A DNA stretch of 64,000 nucleotides from NCBI RefSeq assembly GCF_030296835.1, contig NZ_AP027922.1, forward strand, positions 1,922,001 to 1,986,000, in the 5' to 3' direction. Made by a program: the position numbers and the translations under genes. The notes below the pieces were generated by a model. The model saw nothing but the letters and a program-made list of their open reading frames with translations, searched no databases and was not told the DNA's origin. Source of the stretch: Pseudoalteromonas sp. MM1. GTDB lineage: Bacteria; Pseudomonadota; Gammaproteobacteria; Enterobacterales; Alteromonadaceae. Of the stretch, positions 39,180 to 49,720 are shown piece by piece; the first letter of the stretch is position 1, and the number at the start of each line of letters is the position of its first letter.

Positions 39180-39818
39180 TTAAATAATGTATAAGCTGTC
39201 AGCTTTGGTTTTAACTTGCATGCCTGTTACTAATTCAACATGGACTTCGTCTTTGTTTACTTCAGTAATTACCGCATTTACAAGTGCTTGGCCAAGTTTT
39301 ACCTTAACCTTGTTATTAACCTTGACCTCACTTTCAGGTAAAGGTTCAACTTTTCCTGAACGTTTAGCAGGGGCTGCTTTAGCTGGTTTGTTAGCTTGTG
39401 CATTGTTTTTGCTAGAGTGGGCTGGTTTTTTCTTGAAAGATTTAGAATCTGAATCTTGGCGAGGACGCTGTTGTTTTTTGCGTTTTGCCATTTTAGCACG
39501 GCTTTCTTCTAGTGCTTTTTGAGCGTGGTCAATGTGCTCTTGCTCAACTTTTTCACCTTGATTACCATCAAGATCAATACGAAACTCTGACTTAGTCACA
39601 GCTTCTAAATAACGCCAGTTAGACGTGTATTTTCTAAGCGCTTGACGTACTTGAGTCTTACTTACTTTTTCAGACCCTTCGATACGCTCGGCAATATCTT
39701 TAAAAATACCGACTTTAAGCGGTTTAATACCGTCTTTTTGTTTAAAACATTGTGGAAATTCTTGATAAAGAAATTCCAGCACTTCATTAATATCTTTTAG
39801 CTTGTTTGTGGTTTCCAT
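39180..39818 (-). CDS. proQ: RNA chaperone ProQ
   Basis: Global RNA-binding protein of the FinO/ProQ family. 212 residues: N-terminal FinO domain (about 5-115, FPQCFKQKDGIKPLKVGIF and SKTQVRQALRKYTSNWRYL), a long basic Lys/Arg-rich linker (about 115-160), and a C-terminal Tudor-like domain (KVKLGQALVNAVITEV). Gene order msrC-small acidic gene-proQ-prc, with the E. coli order msrC-proQ-prc kept apart from the extra small gene. Confidence 0.95.
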   Translation of the reverse strand: METTNKLKDINEVLEFLYQEFPQCFKQKDGIKPLKVGIFKDIAERIEGSEKVSKTQVRQALRKYTSNWRYLEAVTKSEFRIDLDGNQGEKVEQEHIDHAQKALEESRAKMAKRKKQQRPRQDSDSKSFKKKPAHSSKNNAQANKPAKAAPAKRSGKVEPLPESEVKVNNKVKVKLGQALVNAVITEVNKDEVHVELVTGMQVKTKADSLYII

Positions 39819-39833
39819 TTTAGAACCTATTTT

Positions 39834-40112
39834 TCACATCTTTTCATCAAGGGACGAATCAACGTAGTGTATTACCCAGTCGATTAACTCTTCGAAGTCG
39901 GCCTCAAGTACAGCCAAATCACCTCGAAGGTGTTCCCAAATACCATTTATTATTTCATCGATTGATTCACAATCTAAATCATCTGGGAGTTTATCCCAGG
40001 CTATGTGAATCAAATCATTGAGCGTTTCCGCTACATGTTCTTCTTCCCCTTCCCAATCGCCTACATCTTGTACTGCGAATAGGTAGTCTTGAACATTTAG
40101 CAAGTCTTTCAT
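39834..40112 (-). CDS. Small acidic conserved protein upstream of proQ
   Basis: About 92 residues from the ATG at 40112, which overlaps the msrC stop (TAATG); an ATG at 40133 would add seven residues. Very acidic (many Asp/Glu, e.g. DVGDWEGEEEHVAETLNDL and LEADFEELIDWVIHYVD), no signal peptide or membrane segment, predicted helical. I do not recognise a named family. Its position between msrC and proQ, with tight coupling to msrC, suggests constitutive co-expression; a link to the basic ProQ protein is only speculation. Confidence 0.75.
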   Translation of the reverse strand: MKDLLNVQDYLFAVQDVGDWEGEEEHVAETLNDLIHIAWDKLPDDLDCESIDEIINGIWEHLRGDLAVLEADFEELIDWVIHYVDSSLDEKM

Positions 40113-40570
40113 TATAAGCTTGCCTCTAAGCATTTAACTAATGCTTCAAGACCTGCTTGGTCATCAGTATCAAATCGACCAATAGTTGGGCTATCGATAT
40201 CAAGAACAGCAACTATTTTATCATTTTTCATGATAGGTACAACAATCTCAGAGTTAGACGCTGCATCGCAAGCTATATGGCCTTCAAACGCATGTACATC
40301 TTCAATTAGTTGAGTTTTTAATGTTGCTGCAGCCGTACCACACACCCCTTTTCCAACAGGGATACGTATACACGCTGGATTACCTTGAAAAGGCCCAAGC
40401 ACTAATTCACTTGGCGAATCCATAAAGTAAAAGCCCGCCCAATTTACATCTTCTAATGAGGTAAATAATAGCGCACTTATGTTAGCCATATTAGCAATGA
40501 CATTAGATTCACCAGCAATTAGTGATTCAGTTTGCTTAACTAATGACTGGTAAAAATCGTGCTTTTGCAT
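40112..40570 (-). CDS. msrC: Free methionine-(R)-sulfoxide reductase (GAF domain)
   Basis: Reduces free methionine R-sulfoxide in the cytoplasm. 152 residues, a single GAF domain. Cys67, Cys77 and Cys101 have the spacing (10 and 24) of the E. coli catalytic Cys84, Cys94 and Cys118; context VGKGVCGTAAATLKTQLIEDV and SNSEIVVPI also matches. The yebR(msrC)-proQ-prc neighbourhood is as in E. coli. Confidence 0.92.
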   Translation of the reverse strand: MQKHDFYQSLVKQTESLIAGESNVIANMANISALLFTSLEDVNWAGFYFMDSPSELVLGPFQGNPACIRIPVGKGVCGTAAATLKTQLIEDVHAFEGHIACDAASNSEIVVPIMKNDKIVAVLDIDSPTIGRFDTDDQAGLEALVKCLEASL

Positions 40571-40698
40571 ACCAAACTACTTCTTATTAAACAGACAGTA
40601 GCTAAAGGTACTCTTTGTCGTGAAAAATTGAAACCTTTTACAGGCAAAAAAACAGAAATAGCGCCGTTTTTGAGCACGCTTGATTAATATTTCTGCAA

Positions 40699-41079
40699 TT
40701 ATTTTTTTGCTGATTTACGCAAGCCAAATAAAAATAGTCCTGCAGCAAAAGCGGCCATTACACTATTAATTAAAAATATCTCGCCTGTTGTAGCACTCAA
40801 TAGGTAACTAAAAATTGCGCCACCAAGCAACCCAAGAGTCAGTACCCCTGAATAATTTACTTTTGCATACTTAAACATAAGCAAATAACCAGGCACAACA
40901 AAAGCGGCCATAGTAAGGCCAACAATATGTGCATTGGCGATTGCCGTCATTAATAGTTGTAAAAAAATGGTAGCCGTATCGCCATTCATAGTGAGCCCAT
41001 AATAAAGGCCAAGTAAACTACCAACAATAACGGGAGATAATAAAGAAAGCGCGACACTTTTTGCTAGTTGATGTTTCAT
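40699..41079 (-). CDS. Hypothetical four-helix membrane protein
   Basis: 126 residues with about four hydrophobic helices (roughly 8-28, 40-70, 78-98 and 102-120) and short loops, ending in a basic tail (LRKSAKK). No family recognised. Stands alone between msrC and the tRNA genes. Confidence 0.6.
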   Translation of the reverse strand: MKHQLAKSVALSLLSPVIVGSLLGLYYGLTMNGDTATIFLQLLMTAIANAHIVGLTMAAFVVPGYLLMFKYAKVNYSGVLTLGLLGGAIFSYLLSATTGEIFLINSVMAAFAAGLFLFGLRKSAKK

Positions 41080-41228
41080 TTAAGTTCCTAAATACACACT
41101 ACAAACATTATCTTAAGCATGCACCAAGTTCTTAAGGTTAGAAACAGAGACTATGGTCGTAATTTATGATGGGAAATTATACGTATTTTTGAGTTAAGAA
41201 AAGTGTTACTGAATCAACTAATCTAAAA

Positions 41229-41255
41229 ACAAAAAAGCCCGCTAAAAGCGGGCTT
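41229..41255 (-). terminator. Intrinsic terminator of the tRNA-Ser pair
   Basis: On the reverse strand AAGCCCGC-loop-GCGGGCTT followed by a T-run, 9 bases after the downstream tRNA. Confidence 0.88.
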
Positions 41256-41263
41256 TAATATAA

Positions 41264-41354
41264 TGGTGGAGAGATAGGGATTTGAACCCTAGATGGGCTA
41301 CAAACCCATGCCGGTTTTCAAGACCGGTGCATTCGACCACTCTGCCATCTCTCC
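41264..41354 (-). tRNA. tRNA-Ser (UGA), second copy in transcript order
   Basis: 91-base class II tRNA including encoded CCA. Acceptor stem GGAGAGA / TCTCTCC with discriminator A, anticodon loop CTTGAAA giving UGA, long variable arm, T-loop TTCAAAT. It differs from the upstream copy only by a paired change in the variable arm (ATGGG/CCCAT here, ATAGG/CCTAT there). Confidence 0.96.
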
Positions 41355-41406
41355 AAAAGTGCTATAAACTACAAGTAAGAGTGTACTCATAGTTATTGTA
41401 ATTAGG

Positions 41407-41497
41407 TGGTGGAGAGATAGGGATTTGAACCCTAGATAGGCTACAAACCTATGCCGGTTTTCAAGACCGGTGCATTCGACCACTCTGCCATCTCTCC
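41407..41497 (-). tRNA. tRNA-Ser (UGA), first copy in transcript order
   Basis: 91-base class II tRNA with encoded CCA, same anticodon UGA and stems as the copy 52 bases downstream. The two are probably one transcript ending at the terminator at 41229-41255. Confidence 0.96.
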
Positions 41498-41748
41498 GCA
41501 CGGCCTGCATAATAGGGAAACCCATTGGCTTTGTGAAGCTTTTTTTAAAAAAAACTGTTTAAGTGCTTAAAAAACAATTAATTTGTTCAAAGATAAAACA
41601 AAAGCGCTATTATTTATACACAAATGAACTTTAATTAAAAAATAACACGCTATTGATCTACAAAGGTTTGCCCAAACATATAAGAGTTGGTAATCTAATT
41701 TTAGTTAAATTATCGAAACAAACATGTTTCACTTAAAGGAGCTCTACA

Positions 41749-42414
41749 ATGGCATTTAATCATTCGTACAATACCGCTAAACCGGTAATGTCGACCATTG
41801 AAACAAACAAGGTACTTAAAAACACCTATTTCTTACTGGCCATGACATTAGCATTTAGTGCTGTTACGGCGGGTATTTCAATGGCATTACAATTACCTTA
41901 CTTTATGGGAATTGTGTTCACACTGGTTTCGTTTGGTTTATTATTTGTTGTAAACAAAAAAGCAGACTCAGCCTCAGGCGTTTTTTGGGTATTTGCTTTT
42001 ACTGGCTGTATGGGCGCAGGCCTTGGCCCACTACTTAACTATTATGCGGCTATGCCTAATGGCCCAATGCTTATTATGCAGGCGCTTGGTTCAACTGCAT
42101 TAATATTTTTTGGTCTATCGGCTTATGCATTAAACACTAAAAAAGACTTCTCATTTATGGGTGGTTTTTTAACTGTGGGCTTATTAGTCGTTATTGTTGC
42201 AAGCATAGTTAATATTTTCATTGGCAGCTCGCTAATGTTTATGGTGCTAAACGCAGCTGTTGTGTTAATTATGTCTGGCTTAATTTTATTTGATACAAGC
42301 CGTATTATTAACGGCGGTGAAACTAACTACATTCGCGCTACTGTCTCTCTATACTTAAACGTATATAACCTATTTACCTCTTTACTGCACCTTCTTGGCG
42401 CAAGTGATGACTAA
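41749..42414 (+). CDS. yccA: Bax inhibitor-1/YccA family membrane protein
   Basis: 221 residues with seven hydrophobic helices, the Bax inhibitor-1 fold. In E. coli YccA is a substrate and modulator of FtsH and interacts with HflKC. Family features: GLLFVVNKKADSASGVFWVF, the Gly-rich third helix (CMGAGLGPLLNYY) and the C-terminal LILFDTSRIINGGETNYIRATVSLYLNVYNLF block. ATG at 41749 follows AAGGAG. An intrinsic terminator separates it from tusD; in E. coli yccA and tusE are also neighbours. Confidence 0.93.
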   Translation: MAFNHSYNTAKPVMSTIETNKVLKNTYFLLAMTLAFSAVTAGISMALQLPYFMGIVFTLVSFGLLFVVNKKADSASGVFWVFAFTGCMGAGLGPLLNYYAAMPNGPMLIMQALGSTALIFFGLSAYALNTKKDFSFMGGFLTVGLLVVIVASIVNIFIGSSLMFMVLNAAVVLIMSGLILFDTSRIINGGETNYIRATVSLYLNVYNLFTSLLHLLGASDD

Positions 42415-42434
42415 TTAAATAGTTCTGTTAAAAT

Positions 42435-42458
42435 AGCCCCTTTATTGGGGCTTTTTTA
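42435..42458 (+). terminator. Intrinsic terminator of yccA
   Basis: AGCCCC-TTTATT-GGGGCT followed by six T. It ends only about 12 bases before the tusD start, so read-through or a promoter overlapping it must supply the tus genes. Confidence 0.85.
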
Positions 42459-42469
42459 TTGGAATTGTT

Positions 42470-42823
42470 TTGGCGCGATTTGTTCTTTCTTTACATACTC
42501 CACCTTCAGATCATGATTCAACGCAGCGCATTATAAAGTTTGCAAATGCATGTTTAGCACAAGGCCATACTATAGATGCGATATTTTTGTATCAAAATGG
42601 TATTTATCACGCATCAACATATTTTGAGCTAGCTTCGGACGAACTGCAAACTCCTACGTACTGGCAACAGCTTGCAGATAAAAACGTCAACTTAATGCTC
42701 TGTATTACTGCAGCAGAAAAACGCGGCTTAGATACAAGTCAAACAGGTGTGTTTACTGTTGCAGGGCTTGCTGAATTTGCAATGTTAGCGAGCGAAGCAG
42801 ATAAATGGATACAGTTTAAATGA
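42470..42823 (+). CDS. tusD: Sulfur relay protein TusD (DsrE family)
   Basis: Subunit of TusBCD, which passes persulfide sulfur from TusA to TusE for 2-thiolation of tRNA wobble uridine. 117 residues; acceptor Cys78 in NLMLCITAAEKRGL sits at the same number as in E. coli. The start is TTG at 42470 with GGA upstream; no ATG or GTG fits. First of four genes (tusD, C, B, E) spaced by overlaps of a few bases. Confidence 0.92.
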   Translation: MARFVLSLHTPPSDHDSTQRIIKFANACLAQGHTIDAIFLYQNGIYHASTYFELASDELQTPTYWQQLADKNVNLMLCITAAEKRGLDTSQTGVFTVAGLAEFAMLASEADKWIQFK

Positions 42824-43176
42824 AAAACGTTTTAGTGATGAGCCAATCCAGCCCCTTTGATGAGCTTAATACCCGTGATGCCTTAGACATGTCACTAATA
42901 TTTGCTGCAGTGGAGCAAAATATTAGCTGGCTATTTAGCGGCCCAGCGGTACTTGCTTTAAAGCATAATCAATCAACGCAGCAACTGGGTGTAAAAGATT
43001 TTTTTAAAAACATTAAAACACTCGAAATCTATGAAGTAGAAAACATATATGTTTGTGAAAAGTCGTTACTTGATTACAACTTAAGTAAATCTCAATTAAT
43101 TATTGATACAACCAGCCTAAATTACACCGAGCAGCAACAATTAATAAGTCAGCAAAATTTTGTGGTGAACCTATGA
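42820..43176 (+). CDS. tusC: Sulfur relay protein TusC
   Basis: 118-residue DsrF/TusC subunit of the TusBCD hexamer: MKNVLVMSQSSPFDELNTRDALDMSLIFAA is typical. ATGA overlap with tusD and with tusB, so stoichiometric expression is likely. Confidence 0.9.
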   Translation: MKNVLVMSQSSPFDELNTRDALDMSLIFAAVEQNISWLFSGPAVLALKHNQSTQQLGVKDFFKNIKTLEIYEVENIYVCEKSLLDYNLSKSQLIIDTTSLNYTEQQQLISQQNFVVNL

Positions 43177-43439
43177 GCACATTACATATTTTTTCAAAGC
43201 CACTGGCTTATTACGACTCAACTCAGCTTGAAAACTTAATTCAAGACACCGATAAAGTACTCCTTGTTGGTGATGCCTGTTATGCCGCTAAGCAATACTT
43301 TCAATTAAACAACTCGCTAATGTTGCTTTTAGAAGATGCCCAAGCTCGCGCGGTTAAACTAACCCCAGGCCAAACACTTATAAATTACGAAGAGTTTGTT
43401 ACCCTTACACTATCTACTAACCAATCTATTACTTGGTAA
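43173..43439 (+). CDS. tusB: Sulfur relay protein TusB
   Basis: 88-residue DsrH/TusB subunit: MSTLHIFSKPLAYYDSTQLENL, DKVLLVGDACYAAKQ and a final TNQSITW motif, the usual C-terminus of TusB. ATGA overlap with tusC. Confidence 0.9.
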   Translation: MSTLHIFSKPLAYYDSTQLENLIQDTDKVLLVGDACYAAKQYFQLNNSLMLLLEDAQARAVKLTPGQTLINYEEFVTLTLSTNQSITW

Positions 43440-43442
43440 TCT

Positions 43443-43772
43443 ATGCTTGAATTTAATAATCAACAAATCGACACTGATAAGCAAGGCTATTTACTTGATT
43501 ACACCTTGTGGACAAAAGAGTTAGCGCCCGTAATAGCAGAGCAAGAAAACATAACGCTTAGCGAACAGCACTGGGAAGTCATTAATTTTGTGCGCGGCTT
43601 TTATTTAGAGTATAACACCAGCCCAGCAATAAGAATGCTTGTTAAAGCCATGGCAAAAGCCCTTGGTGAAGACAAAGGCAATAGCATTTATTTGTATAAA
43701 TTGTTTCCTAAGGGCCCTGCAAAACAAGCCACAAAAATTGCTGGGTTACCAAAACCCGCTAGGTGTATTTAA
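43443..43772 (+). CDS. tusE: Sulfur relay protein TusE (DsrC family)
   Basis: Takes sulfur from TusBCD and hands it to MnmA. 109 residues; the C-terminus GLPKPARCI carries the active penultimate Cys108. [27 protein letters not shown] is the DsrC core. It lacks the second upstream Cys of true sulfite-reductase DsrC, consistent with TusE. Starts 3 bases after tusB; its TAA overlaps the rluE ATG. Confidence 0.94.
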   Translation: MLEFNNQQIDTDKQGYLLDYTLWTKELAPVIAEQENITLSEQHWEVINFVRGFYLEYNTSPAIRMLVKAMAKALGEDKGNSIYLYKLFPKGPAKQATKIAGLPKPARCI

Positions 43773-44458
43773 TGGCTAGTAAACCAATACATAATCGCGC
43801 AAGTAAAAGTACCACTAAACGCACTACGGGTAGAACTTATTCACGCAGTGCGCTAACTAAAAAAAGCACAATTTCGCGGGAAGTTAAGCCCGCCATAGCG
43901 TCTAAAGATAAAAAAATTGTGCTATTTAACAAACCATACGATGTGCTGTGCCAATTTACTGATGATGCCAACAGAAAAACCTTAGCTGAATTCATTCCCA
44001 TTAAAGATGTATACGCTGCAGGAAGACTCGACCGCGACAGTGAAGGGTTATTACTTTTAACAAACTGCGGAAAGCTTCAAAATACCCTTACCGCACCAAG
44101 TAAAAAAACCAATAAAACCTATTGGGTGCAAGTTGAGGGCGAGCCAAGTGCAGAGGCTATTAATGCCCTATGTAAGGGGGTGGAACTAAAAGATGGTATT
44201 ACCTTACCCGCAAACGTAAAAATTATTGATGAGCCGAATATTTGGCCTCGCGTGCCACCCGTTAGAGAGCGAAAGTCGATTCCTACAACGTGGTTAAGTA
44301 TTACAATTAACGAAGGACGCAATAGGCAAGTTCGCCGTATGACCGCTCATGTTGGGCACCCCACATTAAGGCTTATTCGCTACAGTATTGGTAATTATAC
44401 GCTTGATGACATTGAGAGCGCTCAATACCGTGTTCTTAAGGGGGATGAAAATGCATAA
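43772..44458 (+). CDS. rluE: 23S rRNA pseudouridine(2457) synthase RluE
   Basis: Isomerises U2457 of 23S rRNA in E. coli. 228 residues from the ATG at 43772 (TAATG overlap with tusE); a GTG nine bases earlier is less likely. A basic N-terminal tail (about 1-40) precedes the RsuA/RluE catalytic domain: [19 protein letters not shown] with the catalytic Asp, then [25 protein letters not shown]. rluE-nudJ-mnmA order as in E. coli. Confidence 0.94.
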   Translation: MASKPIHNRASKSTTKRTTGRTYSRSALTKKSTISREVKPAIASKDKKIVLFNKPYDVLCQFTDDANRKTLAEFIPIKDVYAAGRLDRDSEGLLLLTNCGKLQNTLTAPSKKTNKTYWVQVEGEPSAEAINALCKGVELKDGITLPANVKIIDEPNIWPRVPPVRERKSIPTTWLSITINEGRNRQVRRMTAHVGHPTLRLIRYSIGNYTLDDIESAQYRVLKGDENA

Positions 44459-44894
44459 ACCCCATGTTACGGTTGCTGCTGTAGTAAAAAAAGGAGACAG
44501 CTTTTTACTCGTAAAAGAGCGAGATAAATTTACTGCTACTATTTGCTATAACCAACCTGCCGGCCATTTAGAATTAAACGAAACACTAGCTCAAGCAGCC
44601 AGCAGAGAGCTTTTTGAAGAGACAGGTTTAACCTTAACCCCAATTGGTTTAGTCGGTATTTATAACTTACATGCGGCAAATGGGGTACATTATTTGCGCT
44701 TTTGTTTTATGTTTGATGGCGCTCAAACCACGACTGAGCCCAGCCCAAAAGACACAGATATAATTAGCGCCGACTGGCACACTTTAGAAGACATAAAAAC
44801 GCTGCCTCTAAGAAGTCATTTAGTTTTAAAATGTATTGAAGACAGTCTAAACCGCCCTATCCAAGACGTTGAGTTTATTTACGACGATAATTAA
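44451..44894 (+). CDS. nudJ: Nudix phosphatase NudJ
   Basis: Hydrolyses nucleoside tri/diphosphates and the thiamin precursor HMP-PP in E. coli. 147 residues from ATG at 44451, which has AAGGGGG six bases upstream and gives the family start [10 protein letters not shown]. Nudix box [20 protein letters not shown] with following TG is complete. Overlaps the end of rluE by 8 bases. Confidence 0.92.
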   Translation: MHKPHVTVAAVVKKGDSFLLVKERDKFTATICYNQPAGHLELNETLAQAASRELFEETGLTLTPIGLVGIYNLHAANGVHYLRFCFMFDGAQTTTEPSPKDTDIISADWHTLEDIKTLPLRSHLVLKCIEDSLNRPIQDVEFIYDDN

Positions 44895-44929
44895 ACACCT
44901 GCGCTTTATATAATTCTCAAGGCTAAAAG

Positions 44930-46198
44930 TTAACTTAATGCTAAACAATTTCGTCCTTGCCTTTTAGAATAATAAAGTGCGCTGTCGGCAGCCTTAATAA
45001 ACTCTTTTTGATCGCAATTATCATCTTTACCTATCGCGTTAATACCCATGCTAAGAGTTAAGTAGCCGGTAAAGCTGTCTTCGTGAGGAACATGTAGCTC
45101 TTCAATTGCTTTTTGAATATGCTCAGCAATAAATAAAGCCCCTTGTTTGTCGGTTTGAGGCAGCAATACAACAAATTCTTCTCCACCATAACGCGCCACA
45201 AAGTCCTCGGTGCGGCTTACCGTGCACGCTATTGCTTGCGCCACGTTATACAAACATAAATCTCCTTCAACATGCCCGTAGCGGTCGTTAAATAGCTTAA
45301 AGTGATCAATATCAATTAAAATAATCGCCAAGTCGTCACCACACTCAACGGCTTTTTCAAACTCTTTACTTAGCTTTTCATCAAAACGACGTCTATTTGC
45401 TATTTGTGTTAGCGAATCTAAGAATGCCATGTCGCGTAAAATATTTTGATCTTCTAAACGCTTGGTCGCATCATTAAATACAGCAATATATTCATCGCCC
45501 AAATTGATTCCAGATACTTCCATGGTAATTGTATTGCCGTTTTTACAAGTCACATGGTAATCGTGCGCGGGAATGTCTTGCCCTGTTTCATTGCCAGTTT
45601 CTAATGCCGATTGCCACGTTTTTTTAACCGCTTCACGATAATGTGCATCGGGGTAAGCCTTTACCCACCACTGGTCTAAATTAGGTAAATCGTCAACGGT
45701 GTAACCAAATACATCAATAAAACGCTGGTTAACGCGGATAATATCCCCTGTTTTTGCACATACATTAGAGATAGGCATAGGCAAAATAGTAAACAAATGT
45801 GCGTAATGGCTCATTTCGTGGCGCTTCATAGGGTGGTGCATTTTTTTTGAAAGGAAACTGTAAGGCGCATCTTCTTTATCGTGAGACAGTGAATGCTCCA
45901 TTGTTAACACAAAATACCACTCACGCCACCATTGTTGCGTCGCTTCAGTTAAAGCGACTTCTGCTTGGTTAATTAAACTTAAAGATTCATTAACCGAGTT
46001 AAAAATATCATCAACGGGGCTCGGCTGTTGAAAATCCACAGGCAGTGTGTGTTTAAATATTTCATGAAAAAGTTTGTAAGCCGACTGCTTAAACTCACTC
46101 GCTGGGTTTTCAAGTAACTGCTTTACATGAAAGCTTGAGTTGGTGGTATAAAATGTAATTAAGGTCGTAAGCTTTTTTACCTGAAAGGCATAATTCAT
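44930..46198 (-). CDS. PAS-GGDEF diguanylate cyclase
   Basis: Makes the second messenger c-di-GMP. 422 residues: N-terminal unknown helical region (about 1-125), a PAS domain (about 130-250, NGNTITMEVSGINLGDEYIAV), and a GGDEF domain (about 250-422). Active-site motif RYGGEEF, preceded by RTED at the I-site spacing (RxxD), so product inhibition is likely. No membrane helix is evident. It is oriented against the surrounding nudJ-mnmA block and separates genes that are adjacent in E. coli. Confidence 0.92.
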   Translation of the reverse strand: MNYAFQVKKLTTLITFYTTNSSFHVKQLLENPASEFKQSAYKLFHEIFKHTLPVDFQQPSPVDDIFNSVNESLSLINQAEVALTEATQQWWREWYFVLTMEHSLSHDKEDAPYSFLSKKMHHPMKRHEMSHYAHLFTILPMPISNVCAKTGDIIRVNQRFIDVFGYTVDDLPNLDQWWVKAYPDAHYREAVKKTWQSALETGNETGQDIPAHDYHVTCKNGNTITMEVSGINLGDEYIAVFNDATKRLEDQNILRDMAFLDSLTQIANRRRFDEKLSKEFEKAVECGDDLAIILIDIDHFKLFNDRYGHVEGDLCLYNVAQAIACTVSRTEDFVARYGGEEFVVLLPQTDKQGALFIAEHIQKAIEELHVPHEDSFTGYLTLSMGINAIGKDDNCDQKEFIKAADSALYYSKRQGRNCLALS

Positions 46199-46537
46199 AT
46201 ATTCATTCCGTTGAAAATATTAAGACAATAAAGAGCAAATTTAAAACACAAAATCTTGCCTGCTCCTTAATTGTGCTGCAAACACAAGGTAATACGGGCA
46301 TAATTATTATGTGTTCAGACAATAATGGCACCGAAAAATCTTTTTACAATGGCTTATTTAAAGTTTTCGTGATTTTTTATGTTAAATGCGATTCAGTCTT
46401 ATTTGCTATTTATTATATGAATAAAATAACGACAAAATCGTGAGTTTGCACTACTCCTCCCTTTAAGCAAAAACAAAATGCGTGCTATAATCGCGGCCTT
46501 TCCAAGTTAACAGCAATCTGTATAAGCGAAATTATTC
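46199..46537. promoter_or_regulatory. Divergent region between the GGDEF gene and mnmA
   Basis: 339 bases, AT-rich, no gene seen. For mnmA a TTAAGC (46464-46469), 17-base spacer and TATAAT (46487-46492) form a good sigma-70 promoter, with the GC-rich discriminator CGCGGCC downstream, a pattern of growth-rate-controlled promoters. No clear promoter for the GGDEF gene. Confidence 0.55.
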
Positions 46538-47638
46538 ATGAGCGAAAATAGTCACATTAAAGTCATCGTTGGCATGTCCGGCGGTGTTGATTCTTCTGTA
46601 TCTGCATATTTATTAAAACAACAGGGCTACCAAGTAGAAGGCCTGTTTATGAAGAACTGGGAAGAAGACGACAATGACGAATACTGTGCAGCCGCTGAAG
46701 ACTTAAAAGATGCACAAGCAGTGTGTGACAAATTAGGCATTGAGCTTCATACCGTTAACTTTGCAGCCGAATACTGGGATAACGTTTTTGAGTACTTTTT
46801 AGAAGAGTACAAAGCCGGCCGTACGCCAAACCCAGATATTATGTGTAACAAAGAAATTAAATTTAAAGCATTTTTAGAATTTGCAGCACAAGCACTTGGC
46901 GCCGATTATATTGCAACAGGTCATTATGTTCGTCGTGAACTACGAGATGACAAATATGTTATGTGCCGAGGCTTAGACGATAACAAAGATCAAAGCTATT
47001 TCTTATATACCTTAAGCCATGAACACATAGGCCAAACTCTTTTCCCAGTAGGCGATATAGCTAAACCAGAAGTACGCCGTATTGCAGAAGAGCAAGACTT
47101 AATCACTCATGATAAAAAAGACAGCACCGGTATTTGTTTTATTGGTGAGCGTAAGTTTAAAGACTTTTTACAAAAGTTTTTACCTGCTCAACCAGGTGTG
47201 ATTGAAGATAATGACGGCAACAACGTCGGAGAGCACGAAGGGCTTATGTATCATACACTTGGCCAACGTAAAGGCTTGTTAATTGGTGGCATGAAAGAAG
47301 GCTCTGGCGAACCCTGGTACGTTGTTGATAAAGATGTAGAGCGCAATGTGCTCGTTGTAGGGCAAGGTAAAGACCACCCTCGCCTATACAGCAATGGCTT
47401 AAACGCCAATCAATTACATTGGGTAGACCGTGTTGGTCCACAAGGCACAACGCGTTGCACCGTTAAAACCCGTTACCGCCAAGAAGATATTAATTGTACC
47501 CTTTTAGTTGGCGAAGATGGTATGGCACGCGTATTATTTGATGAACCACAAAAAGCCGTTACACCAGGTCAATCAGCTGTATTTTATGCCGATGATGTGT
47601 GTTTAGGTGGCGGTATTATAGATTCGGTGATTAAGTAA
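46538..47638 (+). CDS. mnmA: tRNA 2-thiouridine synthase MnmA
   Basis: Adds sulfur to C2 of U34 in tRNA-Lys, Glu and Gln using TusE-bound persulfide. 366 residues: PP-loop SGGVDSS (14-20), first catalytic Cys103 ([12 protein letters not shown]), second Cys200 ([13 protein letters not shown]), then beta-barrel domain. Its partners tusDCB-tusE lie only 2.8-4 kb upstream. The final base of the stop overlaps the hflD ATG (TAATG). Confidence 0.97.
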   Translation: MSENSHIKVIVGMSGGVDSSVSAYLLKQQGYQVEGLFMKNWEEDDNDEYCAAAEDLKDAQAVCDKLGIELHTVNFAAEYWDNVFEYFLEEYKAGRTPNPDIMCNKEIKFKAFLEFAAQALGADYIATGHYVRRELRDDKYVMCRGLDDNKDQSYFLYTLSHEHIGQTLFPVGDIAKPEVRRIAEEQDLITHDKKDSTGICFIGERKFKDFLQKFLPAQPGVIEDNDGNNVGEHEGLMYHTLGQRKGLLIGGMKEGSGEPWYVVDKDVERNVLVVGQGKDHPRLYSNGLNANQLHWVDRVGPQGTTRCTVKTRYRQEDINCTLLVGEDGMARVLFDEPQKAVTPGQSAVFYADDVCLGGGIIDSVIK

Positions 47639-48240
47639 TGAATCAACACCAAGTCATGGCGCTTGCGGCCATGTGCCAAGTGGCAAAACAAGTACAAAAA
47701 ATTGCGCAATACGGCAGCGCAAACGATTCAGACTTAGACGTGCTATTTACAAGTATCGTACAAACATCACCTGCATCGCCGGTTGATGTTTATCAAGGTA
47801 CGCATAACTTGCGCGACGGCTATAAAACATTAATGGCACAGCTCACTGCTGGCGCCCAAAAAGATGTGGAAATAGTTAAGTACGTAGGTGGTTTAATGCA
47901 GCTTGAACGTATTTTAAATAACGAGCCAAAAAGCTTAGCTGAACTTGGCCGTCGTATCGACGACATTCATCGTCGCTTAGACCACTTTGCCATAACCGAT
48001 GACACCGTAGTTGCCGGTTTAGCAGATATATACTCGTCGGTGCTGAGCCCCCTTGGGCACCGAATTCAGGTTTATGGCAAACCCGAGTTATTAAAACAGC
48101 AGCAAACGCAAAATAAGATTCGTGCACTTTTATTAGCAGGAATTCGCAGTGCTGTATTATGGCGACAAATGGGCGGTAAACGCCGTCACTTTTTCTTTGC
48201 AAAAAGAAAAATTCTCGCTATTGCAAAAACAAACATTTAA
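47638..48240 (+). CDS. hflD: High frequency lysogenization protein HflD homolog
   Basis: 200 residues of the HflD/YcfC family, a helical, membrane-associated protein; in E. coli it binds the lambda CII protein, and its native role is unclear. Typical segments: VMALAAMCQVAKQVQKIA, LTAGAQKDVEIVKYVGGLMQLER and LLLAGIRSAVLWRQMGGKRRHF. Between mnmA and purB exactly as in E. coli. Confidence 0.93.
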   Translation: MNQHQVMALAAMCQVAKQVQKIAQYGSANDSDLDVLFTSIVQTSPASPVDVYQGTHNLRDGYKTLMAQLTAGAQKDVEIVKYVGGLMQLERILNNEPKSLAELGRRIDDIHRRLDHFAITDDTVVAGLADIYSSVLSPLGHRIQVYGKPELLKQQQTQNKIRALLLAGIRSAVLWRQMGGKRRHFFFAKRKILAIAKTNI

Positions 48241-48257
48241 TTATCGTTCAAAACTAA

Positions 48258-49643
<1,386 letters not shown>

Positions 49644-49661
49644 ATACTAAATTGCACATAT

Positions 49662-49693
49662 AAAAAGCGAAAGGATAACTCCTTTCGCTTTTT
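49662..49693 (+). terminator. Intrinsic terminator after purB
   Basis: Perfect 13-bp stem AAAAAGCGAAAGG / CCTTTCGCTTTTT with loop ATAACT and a longer T-run. Confidence 0.92.
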
Positions 49694-49720
49694 TTGTACT
49701 AAAAATTATAGGCCAACTCT

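Noticed and set aside
41298..41525. 75-codon reverse frame
   Set aside because: It is a translation through the two tRNA-Ser genes and their spacer.
42435..42470. Riboswitch before tusD
   Set aside because: The only structure is a short intrinsic terminator of yccA; no conserved aptamer core is visible.
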